From: Fasciola hepatica
Taxonomy: Eukaryota > Platyhelminthes > Trematoda > Plagiorchiida > Fasciolidae
Length of the DNA stretch: 64,000 nucleotides
Assembly: GCA_948099385.1 (NCBI GenBank)
Contig: CANUEZ040000183.1
Location: 434,001 to 498,000, forward strand
Direction: 5' to 3'
Every line of letters begins with the position of its first letter. The stretch's first letter is position 1. Below, one piece after another: positions 14,491 through 28,139 of this stretch. The notes under the pieces were generated by a model. That model did not search any database and had not been told where the DNA came from. It saw nothing but the letters and a program-made list of their open reading frames with translations. A program made the position numbers and the translations under genes.

Positions 14491-15987
14491 GAGAGTCAGT
14501 CATGCAGCCAGAATAGTGACCAGACAAATAACCATTTCCTACAAAGTATTCGCACATTTTGCATGCTAACTCATCGTAGAAAGTATCAATGTCCAACAAA
14601 CTGCATCTGTAATAGATAGGTGAAAAAACCATCGTGTCGTATGGTAATATATGCATTGAAACAGAAGTTCTTGTTTATCCTTTCGGGTTTAAAATCCTAC
14701 CAGAACACCTTTGGAGTAAAGTGTTTTAATCCACAGGTTTCCAGTGTCCATGGTTAGTGTCAAGAAATTCACTCACTGATTCTTCGATGTGAACTGCACT
14801 GTTTAAAATCCAATTATTATCTAGTTTATTCATGCCACTCAACGAGAGAATTTCCCGAAATTTTCTTGTCGTACTGTACCCTACCTGCTGTACTCAATCA
14901 TCGAATTCGGGTGCCCGAGTATCCGAACAATTGATTCCTTATCCGGGGAATTGTGCATGTAATATGACAAAATGTGATGCATTATCCCAAGGTTGACATT
15001 CAGTTACTGTCGAAATTCGGATGAAAAATATTTCTCTTCCTGAAATTTAAGTTCCTAACCATTCAATATATTATTAAACAAACATGTGAAACAGTAAGTT
15101 CTTGATAAATGAATAAGGTTCACACTAGCTCTGTTTTATTTTCTGCGTAGTGGAAAATGGGCGGCTATGGTTTACATGATTAGTTTGACTGGTGCTAGGT
15201 ATATGAAGTTTACTGAAAGATAAAATATGAATAATTTGTAGAGTCATGAAAGCGGAAATCGTTGTGTGTGGTTTCCTCAACAAAGGCATAAATACTGATC
15301 CTGAAAGCAGTTATTATAATTATGAAAGTGTTGTTTGTACTTATATTTATTGCGAAGAAGGAAACGTAATAAAACATAAAAAGAAAAGGCTGCATCATCT
15401 CGTTGTTTCATTGCATTTTACCGATTGACCGTAGGCTCACAAGGAGAAAGCTTTTGACTATTTCGGAGTACAAAACCTTGAAGCCAAGGTCACTTGAGTG
15501 TGGCCCGGTAAACGTCGTTTGTTTTCGCAATGATGGGAAAATGCTCATTCGCGATAGGAAATCTTCACCAAGCTAATAAATAGCAGTGATGAAGTCATGA
15601 AGACGCATTTTTAGGTTTTTCTGTGAAATATTTAGTTCAGAACCTTCCTGTGAATTAAAAAGCATTTTTTCGCAATATTCACACAAAAAGGTGTTACTAA
15701 AACGGACACGTTCACCGTAAATAATGATAATTGCCGGTGTTTGATATGAAATAGAACGGTTGGGAGGACGGCAAATATATTCAGAGAGATTGTAACGGAC
15801 TTCTAGTAGTCATTGAGGTACAGGTGACACAATCCAAAAGACGCCAAGGCTCCAGCCATGGGTTTCAGTACGGTTCTTTATGAAACAATCTTGAATATGA
15901 CAGAAACTGTACACATTTCAACGATGACCGCCCCGTGAATAAGAGTCAGTCAAATGAAGGCGAATTCAGGATAGCTTGAGGTCCAAG

Positions 15988-16132
15988 ATGTCAAGTCAAC
16001 GAGATGTCTACGGGCAAAGTGGATCAAAGGTCACGGGAAAAAATCTACGCACCGGCCAGCAGTCATTTAATGTCAGTGTCCGATGTGTGGTTCAACGGAC
16101 GAGCAGGTGTGGTGAAGAGCCTAATGAAAAAC
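15988..16132 (+). CDS. Candidate small exon with a strong splice donor
   Basis: An ATG at 15988 opens a 48-codon frame (starting MSSQRDVYGQSG) that runs into a near-consensus donor (AAAC|gtaagt) at 16133 and stops in phase 1. The stretch is richer in G and C than its surroundings. There is no signal peptide and no recognised domain. It could be a leader exon of the downstream receptor gene, an exon of an unrelated transcript, or chance. Confidence 0.15.
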
Positions 16133-17269
16133 GTAAGTTCGGGGTGAGGGTAAGGGGGTGAGATGGATCTTAAGTTAAAGCCTCGAGTTGGGTTGTTTTG
16201 TCGACTACAGAGATTACTTCTGTTCAGTTCTTTACACGCCACTGCAAAGAAGGATGAAGCAAGGTGAACTGCTTAATCCTTTGGCTGATAAAAAGCCAGC
16301 ATTATGCTCCCAGTAATGATGGACACTTTTCGCAACTGGGAAAAAAATCAAGTTTTATCGTCATTCTGTTAGTTTGCTTGTCTTCCTCTATTATGGGACA
16401 AAATGTTTTCCATGGTGCAAACTTTGAAAAGAGAACCATTCCAGTGAAATCTGTTCAATTATACTCATTTTTCTGGTTGATATTAGGTGAAATAAATCCT
16501 GACCGTCCATGCTGGGTCAGTATTATTAAGGACATTGTAAACAATAAATAATTAGAAGAGCTAATGTCACACAACTTTCCATCCGTCAGATTGTAATTTC
16601 TTCTTGGAGAACCAATCTGCTGCCAGACAGTGCATGGGATACCTATGAAAAACTTTTATCTTATTGCCGTGAGAATATCCATTTCTTGCTATGCCATTTG
16701 ACAGTATTAAAAGAGTGTAAATTTCAAAGGTTCACTTATAATGACTGCCCCATAAAAACCATTATATGCTAAATGCTGGCAAAATAAGTTGCTACTCTTT
16801 CTCCCAGCTGACATAAATATTTGCAATAAGGTGCAAAGTTATATGCCGGGTGATATAGTAATTCCAAGACTACACTTTCATTCGAGTTTCGACAGCATCT
16901 GTAGAGGACCGCAAGTAACTGGTGTGTTTGGAGCCGGATTGGTAATGGGTCATTGATCGCATAAGACTTCTTTTTCGACAACCCCCCCCCCCCAGGAAAA
17001 CACATCCAAAATGCTGAGTCAAAGCAGGAGAACAATTTTCACCTCCTTAAAACACACATCCGTACACTGGCTGATGATTTCTTCTTCTGACGTTGATAGT
17101 CAGAATAGAATTATGGCATGAAATACGCCTAGGATGATTTTTCTGGATCTCAGCATAATACGATGCTGCAGAAGACAGCGGTCACACAGTTTACAAAAGC
17201 AACCTGTAAGGCTTTATCCGGTGTGTAGAGTGCTTTAATTTTTACTATTACGCAACTATCTCCTGCGAG

Positions 17270-17830
17270 AGGATAACTCGACTCCATTGACCACTGCTGA
17301 CCGCACACGGCGGTCGGAGGTGAGCTCGGAACATATCGTGATACAGTCATTTTTCCATTGTTGAACTCCATAGACCGATCAAAGACCTAGAAGCTCCACG
17401 TCTTTTTCTATTGTACTGGTCCACGTTTTGAGCTGCCTACCAAGGCGAAAACGCCAACCGGGGCAAGAAGCAGGGCAGAGAGCTATTCTGGTTATCTCTT
17501 GCTCGGGTCGCCGAAGTTTGTGGCTGAACAACCGCAGTCGTCGACTTTGGAGGAGGACAGAGAGCGCATCGACATTAGAGCACCGTCTCCTTACCTCTTT
17601 GTTGGACATCCTGCCGTACCAATTGACCATGAGGATATTTGGCATGCACCAGTGGCCAGGCTTTGCAGCCATAGATGAGTACGGGGAGGGTGGCAGCACT
17701 GTAAGCATGAATTTTGGCCCTTAAGCTGATTTCGCGGAGAGTTCACTGTGTTTGTCTTAGCTGGAGGAAGGCACTGTTGGAGCCATCCATCCGTAATATC
17801 GCTTCATCTTTTGCCTGGCCGTTCTGAAAC
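17270..17830 (-). mobile_element. Decayed non-LTR retrotransposon, C-terminal part of the pol frame
   Basis: On the minus strand, three frames in succession give the classic tail of RTE-like endonuclease/reverse transcriptase proteins of flukes. First comes AYSAATLPVLIYGCKAWPL (near 17660-17710), then after a frameshift SNKEVRRRC, RLRLFSHKLRRP and WTSTIEKDVELLGL (17379-17610). After a further break come VYGVQQWK and SDRRVRSAVVNG (17270-17370). These correspond to the LYGCETWPL, NxEVRRRV, LRxxGHVLRMP and DRRAW-type motifs of the family. Frameshifts and the lack of a 5' half show a dead, truncated copy. The family name is by memory of motifs; RTE is the best guess. Confidence 0.65.
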
Positions 17831-19269
17831 AGACTTGAGCCCAGGGTAACATGAATGTCCCATGTAGTTCATTTGCCTGATTTCAATTCGCTAAGATTAA
17901 CTGAATTTATTCGTGTCAGCTTACATGAATAACATAGCACCATATTTCGTGCACATGACATAGAAAACTCTGTATTTATCACACCGGTGTTGCGTTAACA
18001 TTTTCCGATCTTTGCCATTCCATGGAAAAATCCGCTTATGTCTCCTATTTGAACTTATTCTGTCATTTGCTGAAAAGGGATAATCAGTGATAAGTGATTT
18101 TTATTTGTTCACAAGTTTACGTGGACCGACGTCCGCTTTTCAGTCAAAAATGAGTTACTCGTGGCATCACATCGAACTGAGGAATGAAAAAGAACGAATG
18201 TACAAGAACAACTTAACACAAGTCCAGGTGATACTCACGCACGGTTTAGGAGATTTCGGGCCAGATAACGAACAACGGAGTTTCTGGAGGTGCTAATGCT
18301 AGAGAGTATAGATCAAAATGAGGACCACATTGAGGCGAGAGAGCTACACTCGGATGGATCGCGGTTTAAAGAGTGAATGAAATATGAAAAAAGTTTTTGA
18401 GCAAACTGCTCACATGTGGCCAGATGGAGTTCCAACAACCTCGCGCATAATTCGGCCTATAGTGGGGAAGGTACTTGACTGAAGGGAGACAAACCTCAAC
18501 GAAGAATTTCAAATTCCTTCTTCAGTAGGCCTGGAAAAGACAACCGGGGAACAGCAGAGGATAAAAGAAGAAATACATTGAAAAACGAATGGGGAAAAGG
18601 TACTCATTTTAAAGATAAAATGTTCAACTTTTTACCCTTGGTAAAATAGCCTGTGATTATTCTTTTCACACTTTGGAACGGGAGATAACCATCCTGAATT
18701 AGAATCGATGACGATTCCTAAATATCCTCACTCTAACTAGTGGTTTTATGGTAGTGACAGTTAAGTCACAAGGATAAACCGATTGAGACTGATATACGGT
18801 ACTTTCAAGGCAGTTGGGCAAATTAACCGCAAAACCGGTTCGAACAGAAAAATCAAAAATAATCGTCATCATTCCATCGTACTGTCGATTTATCTTGCGT
18901 AATTTAGTTACTATTCCCTAGAAAATGAAACTTTTATTTACGAAGCAATGAGCAACTACTTCGACCTTGTGGTTACGTAATTAATTGTCCCATCCACGGA
19001 TAGGCCAATACCACCATCAATCTATAACCCTACAGAGTATGGAAATTTAAGTTTTGAAATTTTTAAAGAAAACTGGCAACTTACTGGATCTTGAGCAACA
19101 AATTTAGCCAACTTCAATCAATAAACTCCTGTGGAGGTAAAGGTATATAAAAAATTGTTAACTCTGAAAATGTGTGTCACACCTAATGGAACTCGAGGAT
19201 CGTGCCAAAGCAAGAACAGCCCTCACAATGATAGGAGAGAGGGCAGAGGATAACACAATAAAAACAGTT
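17831..19269. other. No recognised gene
   Basis: Spacer between the two retrotransposon fragments. No splice-bounded frame, repeat or RNA gene was recognised. Confidence 0.5.
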
Positions 19270-19880
19270 GGTAGAACGACAACATGTGATGCGGTTTATT
19301 CCCCTTCTAATCGTACATGTTCGATATTTGTTGCCATTTTGTTTTTCTGAAAGACACATTTTGTTTAAGGGACATTGTAGTTCGAAAAACACGCCGCACA
19401 GCGATCGCGCCACTGACTTCTATTCTGAATCACGTCCCTCTAACCAGTGACAATCCTCGTCCCTTGGATCCCAACCAGGGAAGCGATATGTACCAGCCAA
19501 CTTCAATGCTGATTTTGGCTTCTTCACACCTCTACCTCAAGCCACGACTTACCCACTGCGTTGGTTCTTACAGCCTTGCCCAGCACGCGCGAAAAGAGAT
19601 GATAGGCAGAAGATGTGTAGGTACTCACAAACTAAGACCAACCCACCTGGATGGTGTGAATCGATCACTTTGGTGAGAGGGCAGCTAACCAGGCCCAACA
19701 CAAAAACAATCAAACTCATCATTGCTCACCTGATATTCCCACCAGAGGTCAGCAAAGCTTAGTAGATATCTTTTATCGGATACAAAAAGACGCCGAACAT
19801 CCTCACAACGGACTGTCAAGGTCTCGCAACCGTAGAAAAACACGTTACGAACCGCGGCCATGTATTCCATCCACAAAACG
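19270..19880 (-). mobile_element. Second decayed non-LTR retrotransposon fragment
   Basis: Minus-strand translation gives AAVRNVFFYGCETLTVR, EDVRRLFVSDKRYLLSFADL and WWEYQVSNDEF (19700-19870). These match the VRSVLLYGCETWPLR, EDxRRLxVFDxRCLR and WWxxRVSN motifs near the C-terminus of fluke RTE-like elements. Downstream on the same strand, disabled frames still show VLGK and then GWDPRDEDCHWLEG-like and QNRSQW-like words, as in the element's 3' end. Stops and frame changes show decay. It is a different copy, and perhaps a different subfamily, from the fragment at 17270-17830. Confidence 0.7.
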
Positions 19881-20092
19881 GGAGGACAAATATTTTAGGA
19901 TTTCTCTTCATTTCACGCGGTAAGAAGAACAATCTTCACAAAAGTTGAGCAATAAGAAACAATGTGTCCATTTGTTTATTTTTTAAATGTACACCAATTA
20001 CTCTTTTTGGACGGTTATCTCATCGGCAACTATAATCTACTAAGGTAGAGTTTATCGTTATTCACCAAGTGACTTTGTACCTTTCATGCTCA

Positions 20093-20390
20093 CTTAATAC
20101 TTTTATGCGGGTAGCTCTTGCGATAGGATGAGCCGGCTTCATGGATATCCCGAATGCCACCTACCCATGGGCGGTGTGTACAACTGTTCCAGAGTAGTCC
20201 TGGGAAGTAGGTGCGAAGTGGCTTCACTCGGCTCTCTGTAAAAATTGTCAAATCTATCCCTTGCACGACCAAGTTTTAACTGTCAGGCAACAGGAAGTTC
20301 ATGTTGGAAGCCAGTGACCGAACTAGCTGTTCAGACGCCTTTTGAATGGCGGTCAGCCAGTCGACAATGCCCAACGAGTCCTAGTGAATC
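20093..20390 (-). pseudogene. Decayed minus-strand reading frame of unknown family
   Basis: One frame stays open for about 98 codons apart from a single internal TAA, which suggests an old coding sequence. Before the stop it reads VDWLTAIQKASEQLVRSLAS; after it, ESRVKPLRTYFPGLLW, HRPWVGGIRDIHEAG and SSYRKSYPHK. GC content is higher than in the surrounding DNA. It lies just upstream, on the same strand, of the retrotransposon fragment at 19270-19880 and may belong to a repeat. I do not recognise the family. Confidence 0.35.
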
Positions 20391-23300
20391 ATACCCCACT
20401 CAGAATAGCCCAGTAGGAAGCAAGGGGCAATGGCTTTATTTGGTTATGGACTACATTAGCCCACATCACGTTGCAAATCATGGGCTTTTGTGGCTTTTAC
20501 ATAGAGATTGTTTGCTGTCAGGCGAAATGTCCACGACGCGCTCTAACATTACGGCATTACTCTTCTATTTCTACTCGCCTCCGGCCTGTCCGATGTGGGT
20601 GACCAGGTAGGAAAACTGCGTTGCGATCGGCATTGCCCTCGGAGTCATTGTGGCACACATACCTGATCATCAGAGTAAGATCGCCATGTCGTACCATTCC
20701 GTAATAGTATCATCATGAGGATTGTAGAAAATCTATTCTTCTACTACTCAAACGTAAATAGCAACCTACAGGGTCTTAATAACCTCTCGCATAATAATCA
20801 TTACTCACAATTCTTCAACGGTGTTGCATTTCGAGCGATTATATCTACTCATCTGGGCACAGACTATATCGAAACTCATATAATACATACCTGTTACTCC
20901 TTATCCGGTTCAGTGGTCTTCAATGATTGCTCGATAGTTCTCTTGTATTGTGAAAAAATACGAGCATTTCTACTTACAAAACATCGATTCTGTACGGGAA
21001 AATTTATCTTCTATTTAGGTTCCTCCTCTTCTGTCTTCTTCTATACTTCTCCATTCCACCCTCTCGTCTATTTTCTTCTGATTATTTCCTTCACCGGTAG
21101 ATCACATGACCTACGCCTCCGTCTGTAACAGTCTGGAAATCTTCAGCAGATATATACTCAAGTGGTTACTTTGTGGAAAATTATTCCTGCCCATAATACT
21201 TGAGCTGATAACGTGCGATTTGTCATTCAGGTTTAGAAACGTACCTACTAGGTCTGTGATTGACTCAAGAGTGATTGAGAAGGAACAATTTACCCCATCC
21301 CAAGTAAAACTATGAACCAATCAGATTAAATTAATCGAGGAAGTAATAACCACCGATCCGAATTAATTCTAGTAACCCCCCGCTTTCAATGCACATATGC
21401 GCGTACCTTTAGGCTACCTCACTTTAGGAAGTTCTATCTCTTTTCTTCTGTTCATTTTGAAGCCATTCATGCATATCTGAATGAGAAGAATTCTTTGTTC
21501 TTTCCGGAGAATCCGTCAGACATGTAGGCGGGGACAAAATCGAAAAAAGATTTCCTCTTACCGCACTGATTACCAAGATGGACATGATCTAAACTACAAT
21601 GGATGGAATTGCTTTGTTTGATAAGTATAAATTTGCTCATGCGTGTTTGTGACATGCAGACCGAACATTTAATTCATTCCTCAACATGTTTGCCATTGGT
21701 CACTTTAGACCTAGAGATCACCACACAGTGTCTAACCAAAAGACAAAAACTGTTTCTATCTCACTAATTTTTGAGATATCTAAAAAGTGCCTATTTGTTT
21801 TGCTACTAAAACCGTAATTCTTGTCGCTAAAATCAGATTTCAAACATCGAAAGGCACATAAGACTAACTGATGGATGATTTTCTTATTTTAGCATTCTGA
21901 AATGTAGTTCTTGGAACGTCTTATAATGCACACATCATGGTTCAAAGTGAAGCACAGTCTGCGTCAAATCGAATTTAGCGGTAGATTAGGGTTCTTGAGA
22001 ACAAAACCTGCCCAAAGACGATCGAGGTACTTCATCCGTCATATGTGATGTTCTATTCGAGTTATAACCGAACAGCTATCACCCAGTTCGTCACTACTTC
22101 CGACCTACTGGAAAGCTACGTGGTTTCAGAGACACAAATACAGCTTTCCGTTTAAAGCACTGTAGATATTTGAAAATACGACGTGAATCATTTCCACTGC
22201 ACACCTTCAAATTCAAAGGATCCACAGATTTGTGTTACAGTGTAATCCCTCTGCCAATCCAACAGTTTTATACCTTATAACCCAGGTTACAAAACAGATA
22301 CGAAAATCAGTTAAGAGGGGCATGTGACTGACACAAAGAATGGTTTGATTACGCCTTAACCGGAGGAAAGATAAACACGGCAAATAAAATTACTACCAAT
22401 TCGAACATGAAGATATCAACTTGATAGCGAAAGTTTCATATTTGTTTTTAGTTAGAGGTTGTGCCAGTCCCATGAAAAATAGAATGTTTCCCCCACCTGA
22501 GTCACAATAATTTCAATAAAAATTAAAAAAACACTTATCACCTAATGACATACCAGATAGAATACTTCCGAAAACAACTGATGGTGATCTGCCAGTAAAT
22601 GGAATTCTGATGCGATAGCAAAACTAATTGCCGATAATTACCCAACGAAATTTGGACGGTGCGGGCTCAACTCAAAGGCACGATTATTTCGTTTGAACCC
22701 TCAAATTAGTGAAAATACAGTAGATGAAATGAAGTTCAGTACAGAAGTAAAACCATTCCAGCTATAGCTGTGTCACTTGCTGTCATGCTTCAACAAAGAG
22801 CAAAAACGATTACATTTGGACCTTTGTACCAGTGCTTACCCACGATTGCATTAAACACCATGAATCCTGAGTTTCATCCATAGAAAACCTGAAAATTTCA
22901 TATAGGGTAACTGAATGTTCAAAACCCGGAGATTACTGATCACCCTTTTAAGTTAACCTTGAATTAATGAAAGCAATCTTACGATATTTTACGGAAGAAG
23001 GAAGAATCTAGGTAGAGCTCACCTCTCCAGTATTTGGCTAGATTATTACATGGGATATCACTACGAGGGGGCTGGCTGACCAGAAGTCAATCCTGTAAAG
23101 AGCTGTTATCATTTTCGTAAAAGTCGAATTACCAAAAACTGTTTCTTTTCGGTCATCAACCCAATAATTTCGTCCATGGATGTTAGTTGGCGTCATGCTA
23201 CTTGCTTATAACACAGTAGCATAACTAGACTCTGTGAAATATTTCGAAGATTTGTTTTGTTGCGCGATTTCATGAAATCGATAACTACTTGTCTGAAAAA

Positions 23301-26300
23301 CTTCATAAATGAATAATTAACCTTCATTTAGTCGAAACTGAATGAACAAGTACGACGCTAACTTTGTAAATAATTCACACTGGCACGGTAACGAATACCA
23401 ACTGAATGCTTAAAAATTAATGAAGTACAAATACAGTTTCCGAACTCTATTCGCACTTGTTTAACAAATGTAAGATTTCTAAGACCATTCAACGAAGAGG
23501 TCAAGGTAGCAAATATAGAGGTCACTTGCTAGGGTTTTTTTAAAATTCATGCATGTTAGGAAATCCGAGGTTCTGATTATGTCGGTTACTGAAAACTCCA
23601 TTATTACAGCTGAAGAAATAACCTTTCTGATCTAAATTTATAAGCCGCTGATTTATTGGACATATATCAGCTCGTACCAGTTTCACACTGAGTCAGCATC
23701 ATTTCTCTTTTCCACGTTGTTACCCTGTTCGTAAATCGGCTGCAATCCAGCTACGGAGATTTGGAATTACTGTGCCCTTTTACGCTGTGGTGAATTGTAT
23801 TGCTACAGTACTCTCACGGGTTTGCGCGAAATACGACTTAGCCCTACAATGGCTAAATGAAAGCCGACAAAAGGTTGACTGGACACAGGAAAAAAAAATA
23901 AAATAAAAATATAAGCTGTTCTTCCACTGATCCAAGCACACACTAGGGCTAAATTCCCAGTGTCCTACACAGATCTATTCTAACTGGTCGGAAACAAGTA
24001 AGATTTGAATAATTTAACCAACCCATAAGATAAGATGTTGCTTTGTCAGTTTTAGAGCGTGACAACAGAAGATTTGCACAGGTTTACTTGAATTAATCAT
24101 AACTAATTGGCTGGTATTTCTTTGGATTGCTTAAAGAGCCGTCTAAAGCAAGAGCTATCACCGCCAGAGCAAAACGAAGAGTCAAACTATTAGTTCTTTA
24201 ATCGCGAAAAAGGAATAGCAGCAAATAAGACCACTCGGAGAAACACTCATCTTTAAATCTGACTGTGAAGTACCTAAAGGCCTTAGTTTCCCCGACTCAC
24301 TTGAAATAATTCAAACTCATTTGTACATTCTCGATGAAAACAATTCCTTTTTCCGGAATTATTCAATGAAGCAGGTACATCAGTTAGTACTTTGCGAGCC
24401 ACGTGAAAATTCATCAGATTATGGTCAACGTCAGTCTGTGGCACGATAATATTACCTAAGGGTGCAGAAAGTAGCAGGACATGGCTGTTGTGTGGAAATA
24501 TGTTATGAATACTGTAGTGGTAGTGGTTTGTTCGTGGCCGAATCGCAGCCTGTCCTTCCGAGCAACCCAACTCCATCGCAGTGAGCCACAGGTGATAAAA
24601 GTAGAGCTCGTGTATTATTGAATTCAAGGATGGATACAACGGATCCACAAGCAATACGACAGTGGATCGATTGTATGGTTCGATGGAATCAGAGCTGAAT
24701 TCTGCCAATCAGTGTTTAGCCTCAAAACCAACCACCTAGGGGGCTTGACCGCCCGCTCCAGCCAGGCCATACTGTTTGTACAGAGACTAGTTGCAAGGAT
24801 CAGCGCAATATATGATCATTGTTTTACGCTCCAGCTATAGTGGGACAGCACAAAACAAGTAAAGCAATGAAACTTCCTCGTATCACGTGATTACTAGAGC
24901 AAAGGCAGGTAACGTGAAGGTGATGCAAACTCCAGGGTTGGAAAGAACATTTCATTTTACTTCACCAGCATTTTTCTAATTTTGCTTTTTTGATATGGGC
25001 TACAGTTGAAACTATTCTGAATAAGCCACTGCACTCCTAAAGCACGTTATAGTCCATGGACATAAACACATAATTAGTTTTTCCGGAGATCACAATCATA
25101 GGAACGTTCACAAGAAGACTTTACCCAGGCGGTATTATTAACACAGGGGTAGCCACCCTTCCCTGTACTTATAATGCATGTAAAGAAGTTAATTACACAA
25201 GGACAGTCTTATGTAATGTGTTTTACTTAAGTATGCTTTTCAGTCGTATGCCTGTTACCTGGAGTATTTTAAGTGTTAGTTTAAACACTATTGATTTGCC
25301 TGAGTAATTCTTCGTAGTAAGCTGTTATGAAAATTAGGTCATTTTCAGGATCACTTGGTAATATATTCATTTTCCGTAGAATTCTTCTGTTTTGAGGTAC
25401 CTAATTTGTCGGCTTCCATTTTAATGCTAGAACACTGTGTTGTAAATCTACACAATAAAGGAAATCAAGCTATGTAATCTCTGTGCATCGATATTTTTCT
25501 ACTTCTAATAATCCAGCGATACAACATAACTCTTACGACAGCGCCCAACCCAAAGTGACTTTCGTTATTGCTTGAGCTCATTAATAGACATCCTTGGACG
25601 TTAGATTCAACCACTATTCATGTATCCATCTTGTTCCCTCCTTGTACTCCCGACTACCCCCAAAAGTCACATCCTGTGACCTTGACACTTACGGGTTGTT
25701 ACGAGTTAATAGGACCATGTCACCGTTCACCTTGCTTTCAATTGTCCGTCACTTGTCGGTACCCGTCACAAGCAGAAGAGCTTCGAATTCCCATTTCTTC
25801 CTAGATTGCAGCAGTTTTAATTTTTGCTTGAATGTATATTCGATTAGGATACAACTACTATTTCAGTTCTGTTCATAGAGCCTCTGTTTATCCGGCTCCT
25901 ACTTACCACTTTTCCACTGCTTATGAGAACTTTTGGAATTTTCCTTGTAATCGGAAGAACCCTTTGTGTTAGACTCGCACTTCATTACACAAACACATAT
26001 ATCCAATTAAGCCATTTCTAGTTATCCTTCAGATTATGCACAGATTCCTGGTGAATGTGCAATACACTGATCAGTAATGAATGTCACATGTCTATAAAAC
26101 CAACTTTGTAAAGGAATCTCGTAGCAACTTAAGTGACTCCACGGACAATGTGTCATTCAACAAATTAATCTCCCTTGCAACCATTTGCATCCCAATTGTA
26201 AACAAGTTTTCTGATATTGGCTGTCCAGCTAGAAATTTACTGAAAATTGGTGGTCATACTTGGGATTAGATGTAACAGAAGAAAGATTCAGATGAAAGCC

Positions 26301-27823
26301 CGTTAAATCAAATAAATTTATCCATGCCAAGTCTCGACCTAAGTCAGTAACGCGATTTCATTTTAGTGCCATTCAGCCATAAGTACACGTCCAACTCGAC
26401 AGACCAACAACAGATGGTCCGTAGCAGTGCTATCCATCTCAGCCAACGTTACTCGGGTGCTAGTCTATTCCATATGTATTTCTTTCTTTTTATTGAGCTG
26501 AATAAGTTTAGTCGGGTAAATATTATCAGGTTGAAATTTCATTTGATAACTGGTAAGCATTTCCAAACACCCGAATGGTTTTCGTTGTCTACCAAGTCCT
26601 TCATTGATAAAATCATGTTTCAAGGCTTCTTAAAAATTAACAGTGAGTGAACTAGGGGGATTAAGTAGAACCACCTAACCATCCTGGGTCTCGTAAAGTT
26701 ACCTAAACCGATGGTACTTCGAAAAGACCACAACCCGTAAAAACATAGGTGAAAAAACGTGGTAATCCATTTTTAGGAACTTGTGAACTGATATCACGAT
26801 TTTTCCCAAAAAAGAATAGTCACTCTTTTCAATCAGCGTCAACTTTAATTGACTGTTATTTTGTGCAGACAAGCAACGTGGTCTCGACCAACTCGACCAC
26901 ACCCAGTTCAATGCAACTCAGTATCTTATTGAACGTCAGTGATTCATGATAGTATATAACTTTGAAGGGATGAAACTTCATCAAGTCTATCCTTTCAGTT
27001 TGCTATTTATATTATGCCTGTTAGAAAATTTTTCACGATGATTCCACACATCTGTCGTAACCAGGAATTTTGTAATCTGATTGAGTTGTCTTGGATTATC
27101 TTAAGTCTGCTGGGTTATTTATATAACTAGCTAAATTGGTGGAACAACCATGTTTGAATACCAAAAGAAGAAAGATAAGTTGATCACATCTACGCAGCTA
27201 TCGAAGAATCAGAAAGTAAACTGCACTTCCGCGATGTTCGGCTGGTCGTCTGATAATGATCATACTGGTTATTATGTGATGAAAATATTTCTTTAGTTTA
27301 AATACGCAGACGTTTTGTATAGTCCCTGGCTTTATTTAGCATAAGATGACAGATTTTAAAGAACACTGCATTACTACTACCACTACTATTACGCTGATTG
27401 GTAACGAAATGTGATTGGTCCAACAATGGACCAATTGCTATGTTCCCTTGTTACGTTTCATCTGGAGCCGCAGTGGGACACGTTGACGTTTTCACGACAT
27501 TTCGCTTGGCTTATATCCACATTAAGACTCTTAGTAGAAATGCATAGCTTGTCGTGAAACTACTTAATTTGGAATTCTGGTGATGCACAACACGAGACCC
27601 GTGGATTTCCTATAAAGGCGATGGTTCTGTCACGGAACCATCAAGTCGGAATATTGAGTACCATAAACAGAAAGAAAAGTTTGGATATTGTTCTTCACTA
27701 CGATCCTCATATATGGACCTCTCGATCTGCATGATAATTATCTTTATCTAGTCTCGTCCCTGTACGGGAATGAAACTAGCTTTGTGTGTAGAACACGGAG
27801 GTGATGCGGCAGCGATCTAAATC
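20391..27823. other. No recognised gene
   Basis: AT-rich and stop-dense. The longest frames (24283-24708 minus, 141 codons; 20715-21128 plus, 137 codons) show no domain, signal peptide or splice context. Confidence 0.5.
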
Positions 27824-28139
27824 ATGTTGTCCCCCACTGCACGACGTGAACATATTCTCGCTCGATTGCGGAGCTCATTGAGACTCCTACTTATTGTTTT
27901 CGTGACCACTGAAATGTTAGTTGAAGAAGAAAACGGATTAGAACGAAAAATGCAGAACTTGACGGTCGCTCTATCCAACCGGTCAATGAGGCAGAAAATT
28001 CATCGTTGGAAAACGCTCTGGTCTGGATGGGAAAGGCAGATATGTTTATCTGTTTTGTTTACTCCGTTTCAACTGCCTTTGGCCGATGGATTTCTTTTTC
28101 AAGATTTGCTGAATTTGTCGGAGGTTATTGAGAACAAGG
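27824..28139 (+). CDS. Candidate first coding exon with signal-peptide-like N-terminus
   Basis: An ATG at 27824 opens a frame of 138 codons. Residues 1-20 are basic and are followed by a short hydrophobic run (residues 20-28, LRLLLIVFV), so the start resembles a signal peptide or signal anchor. A plausible donor (GG|gtgggt) at 28140 would end the exon in phase 1. That phase would join in frame to 37937 or to 43029. The hydrophobic core is short, the second half of the frame reads like intron, and the join would cross almost 10 kb. The link to the LAR-like gene is inference; the frame may be chance. Confidence 0.22.

Larger units (their letters stand above)
13155..17269. other. No recognised gene; simple repeats
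   Basis: Contains a CA-rich repeat (14221-14240), a CAGC tetranucleotide tract (14461-14490), a run of about 12 C (16982-16993) and the splice-donor-bounded candidate at 15988-16132. A minus-strand frame of 115 codons (13217-13564) has no recognisable domain. Confidence 0.5.

Noticed and set aside
20166..20182. Words ggcggtgtgtacaactg, similar to a conserved small-subunit rRNA site
   Set aside because: The neighbouring sequence has no rRNA structure or further conserved boxes; coincidence.
24283..24708. Minus-strand open frame of 141 codons
   Set aside because: No recognised motif and no supporting splice sites; kept only as a possible chance frame.
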